Assembly (NCBI RefSeq): GCF_002150785.1
Contig: NZ_MTAZ01000009.1
Location: 1-63,349 of the forward strand
DNA: 63,349 bases
Reading direction: 5' to 3'
Source of the DNA: Arenibacter amylolyticus
GTDB taxonomy: Bacteria; Bacteroidota; Bacteroidia; Flavobacteriales; Flavobacteriaceae
Part shown: positions 1-9,669 of the stretch, in pieces
Position numbering within the stretch: the first letter of the stretch is position 1
Layout of the letters: each line of letters opens with the position of its first letter
Notes under the pieces: model-generated
What the model was told of the DNA's origin: nothing
The model's database searches: none
The model's input: the letters and a program-made list of their open reading frames with translations, nothing else
Position numbers and translations under genes: made by a program

Positions 1-210
1 TACGGCATTGTCAAAATTGATTGCTTCAAAGTTGAAATCCTGACCGTCCTCTTTTGTTCTTCTATCCTTGATGATGATGTCCCTATCGGTTGCTACGGCA
101 TTGTCAAAATTGATTGCTTCAAAGTTGATATTCTGACCGTCCTCTTTTGTTCTTCTATCCTTGATGATGATATCCCTGTCGGTTGCTACGGCATTATCTA
201 TATAATTCAC
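1..210. repeat. 93-bp in-frame tandem direct repeat
   Basis: Units run 1-93, 94-186 and 187 onward (partial). The first two are about 96% identical in DNA. The period is a multiple of three, so copy-number change would keep the reading frame. The array continues out of the window to the left. Confidence 0.9.
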
Positions 211-324
211 ATGAGTCTCAATATTAAGACGCTCAATGGAATTGGATGTCATTTCTTTTTCTTGGGCAGCTATGATTCCTGCATTCAATAATATTAGTGC
301 TAAACTTCCGGCTAAATTTTTCAT
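1..324 (-). CDS. Secreted tandem-repeat protein, partial
   Basis: This is the N-terminal 108 codons of a minus-strand gene whose remainder lies left of the window. It starts at the ATG at 324-322. Residues 1 to about 20 form a signal peptide (hydrophobic core, then AAQ), so the product is probably exported. After a short linker come 31-residue repeats beginning NAVATDRDIIIKDRR and ending in INFEAINFD. Two full copies are present and a third begins at the edge. At the DNA level the two units (1-93 and 94-186) differ at only 4 positions. I do not recognise a family. The repeat is rich in charged residues and Asn, with no cysteine, so it could be a surface or matrix protein, but the function is unknown. 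Confidence 0.75.
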   Translation of the reverse strand, partial: MKNLAGSLALILLNAGIIAAQEKEMTSNSIERLNIETHVNYIDNAVATDRDIIIKDRRTKEDGQNINFEAINFDNAVATDRDIIIKDRRTKEDGQDFNFEAINFDNAV

Positions 325-464
325 AAGTAGATGATATTTCGAGGGTTATATTTTATTTCTTCTGCTAAATTAGTGAAGACACTGCGCTTAAATAATGCGT
401 AAGAAAAATCTATAGTAAAATACATACTTTTACTAGTAGATAGGTAAAGTCTGCGAGTATCGTA

Positions 465-1196
465 CTAATTCAGGGTAGATATTGAGTTTTTAGAAAGATG
501 ATGCTTTAAATTTTCAACATTACTCCTATATGTTCTGGAAAAAGGCAAGTGTAGTTTATGGTGCTTTAAGGTGCATATTCCCTTGCCATAATTAATCCTG
601 GATACAAAGCTGGTGTTAATGATATAGCTTTGGTGGATCCGGACAAAATTGGACGGTAGACTATTTTCAAAAGTCTTTAACGTTTTAAATGCGCTAATAG
701 TACTTCCGTCTTGCATAAAAAAATCGGTGGCATTGTTATCCGCTTGTAAATACATTATTTCTGAAGTATTTAAATAGCGGTAATCCTTATAAGATTGAAG
801 TAGCAAGGTTTTGGGTTGTGCCTCCTTAGGCATCCTCATCTTTAGCTTAAAGATTGTCTTTCTAATTTCAAATTCGTTGAATGGCAATAACCAATAATCA
901 TAGAAATGATTCTTTATTGCTTGGTAAGCATGCTTTTTTGAAGAGGCTAGGGCAATGAACAGTGGAATTTCAATCAAATATTGATGTAACTCCACAATCA
1001 TTTGGAAATACTGAGGTGCATTTTCATCTAAACGTACAAATACTATGTCTGGAGTTTGTTTAAGGATGGTATCCAGGCCGTCGTTATAATTTTTGACCAC
1101 CCCCTTGCACGTAAAATCATTGAACTCCTCCAAATAATGTTGTAGTTGTAAATTAGACTTCGCGTCCGAATCCAGAATGGTATAGGTGTACTCCAT
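465..1196 (-). CDS. LytTR-family response regulator with degenerate receiver
   Basis: This 243-residue DNA-binding regulator has an N-terminal receiver-like domain (about 3-115) and a C-terminal LytTR domain (about 140-240). The LytTR part shows the typical segment ending FVRIHQSYIIN, in which the domain contacts DNA. The receiver looks non-phosphorylatable. The position that should be the acceptor Asp in a PDxVFxD context is Arg55, and the switch Lys before PF is Leu104. Many LytTR regulators sit beside a sensor kinase, but none is adjacent here. Output is therefore probably controlled by ligand, protein partner or expression level. An inverted repeat 53-75 nt upstream of the start may be an autoregulatory site. 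Confidence 0.85.
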   Translation of the reverse strand: MEYTYTILDSDAKSNLQLQHYLEEFNDFTCKGVVKNYNDGLDTILKQTPDIVFVRLDENAPQYFQMIVELHQYLIEIPLFIALASSKKHAYQAIKNHFYDYWLLPFNEFEIRKTIFKLKMRMPKEAQPKTLLLQSYKDYRYLNTSEIMYLQADNNATDFFMQDGSTISAFKTLKTFENSLPSNFVRIHQSYIINTSFVSRINYGKGICTLKHHKLHLPFSRTYRSNVENLKHHLSKNSISTLN

Positions 1197-1570
1197 TGTT
1201 GGTTATTTTTACGCAAATTAAGAATCCCAACAGGCTTTAAATGGGTTTAAACCTTAGAAAAACTAAGGTTTTAGTATTTTCGATGAAATGCACCTTAAAA
1301 GTAAGTGTGTTCTTACCTGTATTGAAGGTTTATCTCTTTATAAAAACGATTCTTGGCTAATACTTACCAACGAATATTGAGGAGTTTCTTTTTCAACCTT
1401 ACATAGATTAAGGTTTTGCTTATGGGGAATGCTCAATTGTGCCGCTGGGGCAGCATTGGAATCGGTGAGCTGGGGAAAGAATACATTTGATTAGCTGCTA
1501 AAATATTTATCTTTTGGAGATTAAGAAGTTAGGGGTTTTAGGAGTTCTCACTATGAGGGAAGGGGAGGGC
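1197..1570. other. Intergenic region with two related inverted repeats
   Basis: No gene is supported here. Two palindromes share the core AACCTTA/TAAGGTT. One is AAACCTTAG at 1249-1257 with CTAAGGTTT at 1263-1271 (5-nt loop). The other is AACCTTA at 1395-1401 with TAAGGTT at 1409-1415 (7-nt loop). The first lies in the probable promoter zone of the LytTR gene. They may be operators or small hairpins. Confidence 0.5.
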
Positions 1571-1969
1571 TTATGGATTTTGAACAAAAACACTCACAAT
1601 TTCTGCTGCTATCCGCATAGGTTTTAAGGTTTTGGAATTTAGTAGGCACCATTCCGTTTTGGCTTTTACCAATAATTGATCGGTTTCTTTATTGAACATC
1701 TCAACCACACGTGTACTAATGGCGCCCCTACTTTTTTCGATATATGTTTTTAGGACAATTTCATCATCTAGTTTTGCTGCATTCTTATAGGTAATATGAT
1801 GGGTGAGTACTACCCAAACGGTTTCTTCCACCAGTTCTTTAGGTGCTTTGGCTTTCCAGTGTTCCTTGGCAATATCTTGCATCCATTGAACATACCTAAC
1901 ATTGTTCACATGTTCTAAGTCGTCCAAGTCGTCCTGTACTACCTTAAGTGTTTTTGTGTATACGCCCAT
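1571..1969 (-). CDS. Acyl-CoA thioesterase, hotdog fold (4HBT)
   Basis: A 132-residue single-domain hotdog protein of the usual length for the 4-hydroxybenzoyl-CoA thioesterase/YbgC type. The N-terminal motif DDLEHVNNVRYVQW (from about residue 16) matches the family signature, in which an Asp a few residues before HVNN is the catalytic base. It probably hydrolyses an acyl-CoA or acyl-ACP in the cytoplasm; the chain specificity cannot be read. It follows the cyclotransferase gene with only one base between stop and start, so the two are almost certainly co-transcribed. Confidence 0.85.
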   Translation of the reverse strand: MGVYTKTLKVVQDDLDDLEHVNNVRYVQWMQDIAKEHWKAKAPKELVEETVWVVLTHHITYKNAAKLDDEIVLKTYIEKSRGAISTRVVEMFNKETDQLLVKAKTEWCLLNSKTLKPMRIAAEIVSVFVQNP

Positions 1970-1970
1970 T

Positions 1971-3011
1971 TTATTTTTTTAGAATGTTCACCTCAAATAA
2001 TTTATCCCAGTTTTTACCGGTTATAAAAAATGTCTTTCTTTCTGGGTGATAGGCAATGCCGTTAAGGACATCTAGAGCTTGGTGTTGGGTAACCCGCTCT
2101 TTGAGTCCGCCAAAATTAACCACCCCTTCTATGGCGCCGCTTTGGGCATCTATGATCATTACACTTTCCTTTTGGTAAACATTGGCATAGATTTTACCAT
2201 CTACGTATTCCAGTTCATTGGCCCTATTAAAAATGGAGGTGTTGGTCACAGTTTCAAAATAACCTTCTTCTGCCATGGTTTCAGGGTTTAGGAACCAAAT
2301 TTTCTGGGTTCCGTCACTTTTAAATATTTTGTTGCCATCGTTACACAATCCCCAGCCTTCTTTGCTTTCATTGTATTTAAAGCTGCCAATCTTCTTAAAC
2401 TGGTGAAGGTCGTAAATAAATCCAACTCCACTTTGCCAAGTAAGCTGAAATATTTTATTGTCCATAATGGTAATGCCTTCCCCAAAATATTGGTCTTCCA
2501 AGGCTATTTTTTGAAGCACTTTTCCTGTTCTGTAATCTACTTTCCGTAAACTGGAATGCCCTTTCCTTCCGGTACTTTCGTAAAGCGTGTCCTTATAGAA
2601 CTCTAGGCCTTGGGTGTAGGCGGTATTATCATGGGGGTATTCGTTGATTATTTCATAGGTGTAAATCTCAGGAGCGTTTTCTGCCAAAAGTTTTATGTCT
2701 TTGCTCACTGCTACATTTTTACCTTCATAACTGATATTGGCAGTAATGGTCTTGGCACCGAGTTGTGGTATATCCAATTTTAATCTATTATCGTTAACGG
2801 CTAGCTCGTCCTGATTGATATAGTAAGTGACTTGATCTATTTTCTTATTTTTTTTATTCTCTATGGAGATATGGACCTCTTGGTTCTTTTGAAAGGCTGT
2901 TTGGTTCTCTTCCAATTGGATCTCAAAAAGCTTACTGGGATCCGTTTGGCCACCACATGCCATAAAGAATAGGGGAATTAGAAAAAGGAGGTTTACTTTA
3001 AATAAGTTCAT
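1971..3011 (-). CDS. Glutaminyl-peptide cyclotransferase, beta-propeller type, lipoprotein
   Basis: A 346-residue lipoprotein: hydrophobic leader, then the lipobox FMAC at about residues 17-20. After an N-terminal beta domain (about 25-110), the region 115-346 matches the plant-type five-bladed propeller glutaminyl cyclase. Recognisable stretches are PHDNTAYTQGLEF, GEGITI and NELEYVDGKIYANV. The enzyme converts N-terminal Gln to pyroglutamate on secreted peptides, probably in the periplasm. It is the first gene of a two-gene unit with the thioesterase. That pairing is a shared transcript rather than an obvious pathway. Confidence 0.88.
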   Translation of the reverse strand: MNLFKVNLLFLIPLFFMACGGQTDPSKLFEIQLEENQTAFQKNQEVHISIENKKNKKIDQVTYYINQDELAVNDNRLKLDIPQLGAKTITANISYEGKNVAVSKDIKLLAENAPEIYTYEIINEYPHDNTAYTQGLEFYKDTLYESTGRKGHSSLRKVDYRTGKVLQKIALEDQYFGEGITIMDNKIFQLTWQSGVGFIYDLHQFKKIGSFKYNESKEGWGLCNDGNKIFKSDGTQKIWFLNPETMAEEGYFETVTNTSIFNRANELEYVDGKIYANVYQKESVMIIDAQSGAIEGVVNFGGLKERVTQHQALDVLNGIAYHPERKTFFITGKNWDKLFEVNILKK

Positions 3012-3187
3012 TTTTCACCAAATTTAGGTTATGAAATAGGTTTAATTAAAAAATTTTTATGCCGTTGTTGGGGCTAAAATCAAGTGACATCTTTTTGTAG
3101 GCCACTCAGACTCAGTTCTTCATGTTTTGGTTTTCCAGGCCGTTTTTTAAGGGCAAGTTATTTAATATAATTAAGATGGGAAAAAGG

Positions 3188-3218
3188 ATTGTTTAAAATT
3201 TAAAACTTTGTATATTTG
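3188..3218 (+). promoter_or_regulatory. Promoter of ffs
   Basis: A Bacteroidota primary promoter: -33 ATTG at 3188-3191, a 19-nt spacer, and a perfect -7 box TATATTTG at 3211-3218. The RNA would start about 5 nt downstream, at the first base of the SRP RNA. Confidence 0.75.
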
Positions 3219-3222
3219 CAGC

Positions 3223-3316
3223 GGCAAGTCCTACACGACCAGCTCCTGTAGAATCCCCCAGGGTGGGAACGCAGCAAGGGTATATGGTTGTAGCGGTGCG
3301 ATGTAGGTAGCTTGCC
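3223..3316 (+). ncRNA. ffs: Signal recognition particle RNA, small bacterial type
   Basis: The transcript folds as one long hairpin. The ends GGCAAG...CTTGCC pair, and the inner arms CCTACAC and GTGCGATGTAGG pair. The apical part holds the SRP54/Ffh-binding region GGTGGGAACGCAGCAAGGG, with a GGAA-type tetraloop and the conserved asymmetric loop (AGCAAGG). The length of about 94 nt is typical of the 4.5S-like RNA in Flavobacteriia. A T-run follows at 3318-3323. It partners Ffh and FtsY in co-translational membrane targeting. Confidence 0.93.
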
Positions 3317-3430
3317 ATTTTTTGTTCCCTAAATTTAGATTTTAAGCCAAAAAGCACTTCTCTTTTTTCTTTCAAAATTCCGTCTCACTCTTCATTTATT
3401 CCTTAATTTGCGGACTTATTTACTATAGGA

Positions 3431-4240
3431 ATGCAGCAAAAGGTTGTACTGGTGACAGGTGGTTCTTCTGGAATAGGTAAATCCATAGGGGTTTACTTAA
3501 AGTCCAAGGGGTTTAAAGTATATGGAACTACCCGGAATTTAGCCAAATACCCCCATTTTAATGATTTTGAACTTCTAGAACTCGATGTTAGGGAACCAGA
3601 AAGTATTAAACGCGCAATAGACCAGCTTATTAATAAGGAAGGTAGGGTAGATGTGTTGGTGAACAATGCTGGGATTGGAATAACAGGTCCCATTGAGGAA
3701 ATGCCACATGAGGAGATATTAAAAGCTTTTGACACCAATTTTAACGGTCCGCTACATGTCTCTAAGGCTGTTTTACCATTTATGAGGAAACAACATTCGG
3801 GGCTTGTAATTAATATTACTTCTATTGCGGGCTATATGGGGCTGCCTTATAGGGGGATTTATTCTGCCAGCAAGGGAGCGCTAGAATTAGTAACCGAGGC
3901 CATGAGAATGGAAACCAAGGATTTTGGAATCCATTTTACCAATCTTGCTCCCGGAGATTTTGCTACCAATATTGCCGCAGGAAGATATCACGCACCGGTT
4001 TTGGAGTCGTCACCTTATAAAAAGCCTTATGGAAACACCCTAAAAATGATGGACGAGCATGTAGATGCTGGGCAAGACCCTCTATTGGTTGCGCGGATGG
4101 TCCACAAAATAATTCAGACTAAAAATCCTAAGGTTCATTATACGGTTGGGGAGTTTATGCAGAAATTTTCCTTGTTTCTCAAAAAAATACTACCTGACAA
4201 AATGTATGAGAAACTGCTGATGAACCATTATAAATTGTAA
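3431..4240 (+). CDS. SDR family oxidoreductase
   Basis: A classical short-chain dehydrogenase/reductase of 269 residues. The NAD(P) motif TGGSSGIG is at 9-16, NNAG at 78-81, catalytic Ser131 lies in NITSIAG, and YSASK spans 144-148 (Tyr144, Lys148). The C-terminal 40 residues are longer and more basic than in minimal SDRs, as in members acting on lipid-like substrates. The substrate cannot be deduced. It is followed after 72 nt by transaldolase on the same strand, so co-transcription is possible. The start fits the usual SDR N-terminus, six residues before the first glycine motif. Confidence 0.88.
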   Translation: MQQKVVLVTGGSSGIGKSIGVYLKSKGFKVYGTTRNLAKYPHFNDFELLELDVREPESIKRAIDQLINKEGRVDVLVNNAGIGITGPIEEMPHEEILKAFDTNFNGPLHVSKAVLPFMRKQHSGLVINITSIAGYMGLPYRGIYSASKGALELVTEAMRMETKDFGIHFTNLAPGDFATNIAAGRYHAPVLESSPYKKPYGNTLKMMDEHVDAGQDPLLVARMVHKIIQTKNPKVHYTVGEFMQKFSLFLKKILPDKMYEKLLMNHYKL

Positions 4241-4312
4241 TTTTGCACAAGATTTACAGCTGTTCCATTTAATAAATGATGGCAGCATTAATAATTTAAT
4301 AAAACAAGTATT

Positions 4313-4966
4313 ATGAAGTTCTTTATTGACACGGCAAACTTAGCACAGATAAAAGAAGCCCAGGAATTGGGAGTTTTGGATGGTGTAACTACCAATCCAT
4401 CCTTAATGGCCAAGGAAGGAATTACGGGGAAGGATAATATATTAAAGCACTATGTGGATATCTGTAATATAGTAGATGGTGATGTATCTGCTGAGGTAAT
4501 CTCTACAGATTTTGAATCCATTATAAAGGAAGGTGAGGAATTGGCCGAATTACACGAACAGATTGTAGTTAAGGTTCCAATGATCAAGGATGGTATTAAA
4601 GCGATTAAGTATTTTTCTGATAAGGGAATTAGAACCAATTGTACATTGGTATTTTCTCCAGGTCAGGCATTGTTAGCTGCAAAGGCAGGAGCTGCATACG
4701 TTTCTCCATTTATTGGAAGGTTGGATGACATCTCTACAGATGGTTTAAACCTGATTGCAGAAATCAGACATATCTATGATAACTATGCTTTTGAAACCGA
4801 AATTTTGGCCGCTTCCGTTAGGCATACTATGCATGTTATTGATTGTGCAAAAATTGGGGCCGATGTTATGACAGGACCTCTTTCTTCTATAGAAGGGTTG
4901 CTAAAGCACCCATTAACAGATAGCGGTTTGGCTAAATTCTTGGAAGATTACAAAAAAGGAAATTAA
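4313..4966 (+). CDS. fsa: Transaldolase, small TalC/FSA-type
   Basis: 217 residues, the length of the short transaldolase/fructose-6-phosphate aldolase subfamily. The N-terminal [10 protein letters not shown] and TTNPSL motifs are diagnostic, and Lys87 in VVKVPM is the Schiff-base lysine. It transfers a dihydroxyacetone unit between sugar phosphates in the non-oxidative pentose phosphate pathway, in the cytoplasm. Many Bacteroidota rely on this short form as their transaldolase. A strong terminator follows 27 nt after the stop codon. Confidence 0.93.
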   Translation: MKFFIDTANLAQIKEAQELGVLDGVTTNPSLMAKEGITGKDNILKHYVDICNIVDGDVSAEVISTDFESIIKEGEELAELHEQIVVKVPMIKDGIKAIKYFSDKGIRTNCTLVFSPGQALLAAKAGAAYVSPFIGRLDDISTDGLNLIAEIRHIYDNYAFETEILAASVRHTMHVIDCAKIGADVMTGPLSSIEGLLKHPLTDSGLAKFLEDYKKGN

Positions 4967-4992
4967 TTTACCCGATAAAAGGTAAGTAATCT

Positions 4993-5023
4993 AGCCCCAT
5001 AGCTTTGCTTATGGGGTTTTTTT
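4993..5023 (+). terminator. Rho-independent terminator after transaldolase
   Basis: CCCCATA (4995-5001) pairs with TATGGGG (5010-5016), with GC/GC extending the stem across a one-base bulge. Seven T follow (5017-5023). Confidence 0.85.
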
Positions 5024-5168
5024 ATGCCTATAATTTAGCTTTTGCAAAGAGATAGTACGGTTTAGGAGTGTATATCTTAGAAAAGAAATCTAGGCAAGCT
5101 GTTAATTATAAAAAACTGGGGAAAAGGGATTGTAGTAAAACTTAGGAAGATCTTCTGCCTAGAGGTGT

Positions 5169-6557
5169 TTAAAAACTCCTATATAAATCGGCATATGCAT
5201 CTACAATTCGTCCGTTTTTGGTAATAATGCCTTTGTTGAGACCACCGATAACCAACGTGTACTTAAGATTTTCAAAATCGTCCGTCCTGTATTGGGTGTC
5301 TAAATCCAGATCATAGGTAAAGAGCATGGCTTGCCATCGCTTCATCTCAGTATTGCAATTGATCCCTATAAAGGTGTATTCTGGGTGAAGGCTTCTAAGT
5401 TCATCTACTCTTCTAATGATATTTTTAAAATGTTGTTCCTGGGTCCCAGACCAAAAATAGAAAACAACATTCTTATTCTTTTCTGCTATTTCTTGAAGAC
5501 TTATTAAATTTTCGCCATTATCAAAGACCATTACTTCTGGTAATTTGTTGTTCGGCTGCATGTTTTTCACGCCTTCGTATACAGCTTCTATTTCCGATAT
5601 ATGTTGGTTGTTGGAAGAATATTTCTGGAAATCCTTTATAAAGGCTTCTATGTTTTCTGTGGTATCGTGTATATTGATTAGATAATAGATGGCTACACTT
5701 CTAAAAAGGTTGTCGCGTAAATTTTTAGTTTTCACCAAATCGTTTATTACCGCTAATTTATGTTGGTTGAAATGCAATTTGTCGCCAATAATTTCCCGGT
5801 GACTCCCCTCGCAATCCTTGGCACATCCCATATAAGCTAGATTGTCTATGTGCGATTTTAGGTAGTTGTAATAATACCTGTGATAGGCAAGGCCGTCTAA
5901 ATTGTAATCTAAGTTTTCTCTATACCCATAAAAATCATCGTCTAGCTCGGGGATAGATTTTTTACCGGACACCCTTCTATGCCAAAAGGGATATTTTTCT
6001 TTGTAGTTATAGTAGTTATAGTCAATACTGGCTTGGGCTAAAGCGATGGCATTATCCGATAGCGCTGCCTCTTTTTGCAATACATTTAAAGTAGAGGTCT
6101 TTATATTCCTCAGCGAATCTATTTTATTGGAAAAATCCATGGGATCTAGACGGGCGTAAGAATAAATAGTAGGAACTTCCTCCTCTGTACTCAGAAATAA
6201 TTCTAGTAAAAAGTTATTGATTTCCTTGCCTCTTCCAGAGAAGATGAGGGATTCATCAAAGTTATTGGTGTTTAATCGCACTAATAAGCTGTCACCCTTT
6301 TCCAGGTATACATACTGTAATTCTGGGTGGTGATCAAAATGATATAGGCCTTCCACAACGGATTCCAACTCAATGGAAAACTTGTTTTCATCATTTAGTT
6401 TAGCAGAGTCTATAACGATTTCATCCTTGTAAAGCACCACGTATTCACTAGTGGGATTGATTATTTCACCGGCGAAAAATACATTTTGGGACTTTTTCAC
6501 TTCTGTACTACAACCAACAAAAGCAAGTATAAAAGCGTAGAGTAAAGGTTTATTCAT
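5169..6557 (-). CDS. Thioredoxin-like lipoprotein lacking the CXXC site
   Basis: A 462-residue lipoprotein (lipobox FVGC at about 13-16). The N-terminal 110 residues resemble the DUF4369-type beta domain often found in front of TlpA-like proteins of Bacteroidota. A long helical middle follows, then a thioredoxin-fold C-terminus from about 350. There the segment NVVFYFWSGTQEQHF takes the place of the usual W-C-x-x-C stretch, so both active-site cysteines are absent. It probably faces the periplasm as a binding or scaffold relative of thiol-disulfide proteins rather than a reductase. It is a single gene, convergent with transaldolase. The family call is moderate; the lack of CXXC is seen directly. 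Confidence 0.65.
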   Translation of the reverse strand: MNKPLLYAFILAFVGCSTEVKKSQNVFFAGEIINPTSEYVVLYKDEIVIDSAKLNDENKFSIELESVVEGLYHFDHHPELQYVYLEKGDSLLVRLNTNNFDESLIFSGRGKEINNFLLELFLSTEEEVPTIYSYARLDPMDFSNKIDSLRNIKTSTLNVLQKEAALSDNAIALAQASIDYNYYNYKEKYPFWHRRVSGKKSIPELDDDFYGYRENLDYNLDGLAYHRYYYNYLKSHIDNLAYMGCAKDCEGSHREIIGDKLHFNQHKLAVINDLVKTKNLRDNLFRSVAIYYLINIHDTTENIEAFIKDFQKYSSNNQHISEIEAVYEGVKNMQPNNKLPEVMVFDNGENLISLQEIAEKNKNVVFYFWSGTQEQHFKNIIRRVDELRSLHPEYTFIGINCNTEMKRWQAMLFTYDLDLDTQYRTDDFENLKYTLVIGGLNKGIITKNGRIVDAYADLYRSF

Positions 6558-6680
6558 ATTTGAATAGCAGCTTTATTGTTAACAAATCTAACAAACGGAA
6601 TAGATACTGGCTGTTAATAGTGAGTTAAATATCTATCAGCCCTTGCAGAGTGGGGGATAATGCGGGAGCAATATACTTGG

Positions 6681-8359
<1,679 letters not shown>

Positions 8360-8573
8360 GGTAGATAGAGTACTAGCGCGAATTATTCGTTTGGTATAAA
8401 TTATAAAGTCGTTATTCCATTGTTTCCCAACTGTTTTTCGCTTAGAAATACAGGAGGGCGGAATAAAGACTTTTTTTTTTTGACAGAATTATTAAAAATA
8501 AAAGGTAGAACAGATCCCTTGGCTATATGTATTATTTTAGTCGCTTTGGCGGATTTTGCTTAATAGATGAGCG

Positions 8574-9320
8574 CTATGTCTTTAAAAACCTGCTGTTCCA
8601 TACTGCGGGGCTAAAGTTTTTGCCCTTTGCAAAAGCGTAATAGACCACCATTGCTACTACAGATTTAACCATAAAAAAGTAAATTATTAGGAATTGGGCC
8701 GTAGAGCTTGTTTTGGAAAAAAGTGCATGAGGTACTATCAGCGTAAGGAGGTAGCTAAGGAGAAGTATAAATACAAGAAGGTTTCCCATGCTTTTGTAAG
8801 GCCACATAAACGCTTTTCTAAATGGATGTAGATCGTTGCCCCATTTATGTATTAAGTAGTAGTAGTCGTTGTTTATAGGGACAAATAAAATGGGATCGTC
8901 CGGATCTTTTAATTTAAAGAGTCTGGAAGGAGCAAGAATTTTATACCCTTTCAATTCTAACCCGTGCTTCTTTTCTAAGCTTCTTATTTTGGAAAGGGCT
9001 TCTTGGGGAATTTCACCTTTAAAATATTGAGAATCCAAAAACCGAAGTCGATAGTTTATGGCAATTTTTTTAATATGACGAATGGAATAGATTTCCGATG
9101 TTTCCAATAGGTCAAAATTAAACTGATTGGAAGCAGTGGCCGATTTGGTGGCTAAATTTTCAGCGATTCTTGCCCGATCAGAATCTACCTTGCTTAAAAT
9201 ATCTTGTACCTCTTGTAGTATGGTATCAGAGGTAATATCCTTCTGCTTAGTGATAATAAGCTTTTTCTGAATATTGGTTTTTTGCAGCAACATATCTCTT
9301 TCATTTATCGCAATAATCAT
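8574..9320 (-). CDS. Hypothetical membrane protein
   Basis: 248 residues that I do not recognise beyond a likely lineage-restricted conserved protein. The first 150 residues are soluble and helical, with many charged residues. Two hydrophobic segments follow (about 177-197 and 208-232), joined by a short loop. The C-terminus is FSPAVWNSRFLKT. The probable topology is a large cytoplasmic N-domain anchored by a C-terminal hairpin. The start could instead be Met10 (near 9293). It is monocistronic, upstream of the pheT 3' end on the same strand but separated from it by a structured 349-nt gap. Confidence 0.6.
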   Translation of the reverse strand: MIIAINERDMLLQKTNIQKKLIITKQKDITSDTILQEVQDILSKVDSDRARIAENLATKSATASNQFNFDLLETSEIYSIRHIKKIAINYRLRFLDSQYFKGEIPQEALSKIRSLEKKHGLELKGYKILAPSRLFKLKDPDDPILFVPINNDYYYLIHKWGNDLHPFRKAFMWPYKSMGNLLVFILLLSYLLTLIVPHALFSKTSSTAQFLIIYFFMVKSVVAMVVYYAFAKGKNFSPAVWNSRFLKT

Positions 9321-9669
9321 AAAGTTAATAAATTATGGTCTCATTGCATGGGAGAAAATCATAAATTCTGTGCTTTGTAACCTACTCATACCAAAATGGG
9401 AAGCGCCCTTTAGTAATGGTGATAAACCTAAAGTTATAGGTGTGCCTTTAAAGAATATTGCTGCTTTTTGGGGGTTGGTTCAAAAATAGAGTGCCTTTGG
9501 GCTATTGACTATTTTCTTCGGGAATGATGGGGTGGCGCGCTGTTGTGATGTAGGGTGCCAACTAGAATAAAAGAAGGGCAACAGTGATGAAAGTTTGCCA
9601 AGAACTTACCACTAGGTAAGGAGGAAGCTTTTTAGAATCGCTGTTGCCCTTTTAAAGATATTATAGGGG
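9321..9669. other. Intergenic region, mostly unassigned
   Basis: It carries the presumed promoter of the 8574-9320 gene and, at 9574-9651, a long nested inverted repeat described separately. No convincing gene is seen. A short open frame around 9321-9489 has no family features and was not called. Confidence 0.5.
9574..9651 (-). terminator. Nested inverted repeat, probable pheT terminator or structured RNA
   Basis: The outer arms AAGGGCAACAG (9574-9584) and CTGTTGCCCTT (9641-9651) are perfectly complementary and extend inward by about 4 more pairs with one wobble or mismatch. An inner hairpin, CTTACC (9605-9610) and GGTAAG (9615-9620), has a 4-nt loop. It begins 19 nt past the pheT stop on the minus strand, where a T-rich tract follows it. 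Confidence 0.55.

Noticed and set aside
1-210. Left-edge repeats as a CRISPR array
   Set aside because: The 93-nt units are contiguous without spacers and form an in-frame protein repeat behind a signal peptide.
3193-3375. 60-codon minus-strand frame across the SRP RNA
   Set aside because: It is antisense to ffs, has no family features and is explained by the RNA gene.
9373-9400. GTAACC on the plus strand as a fourth ECF promoter
   Set aside because: CTTTGTAACC is present, but no CATCCAA follows after 15 nt and no plus-strand gene lies downstream.
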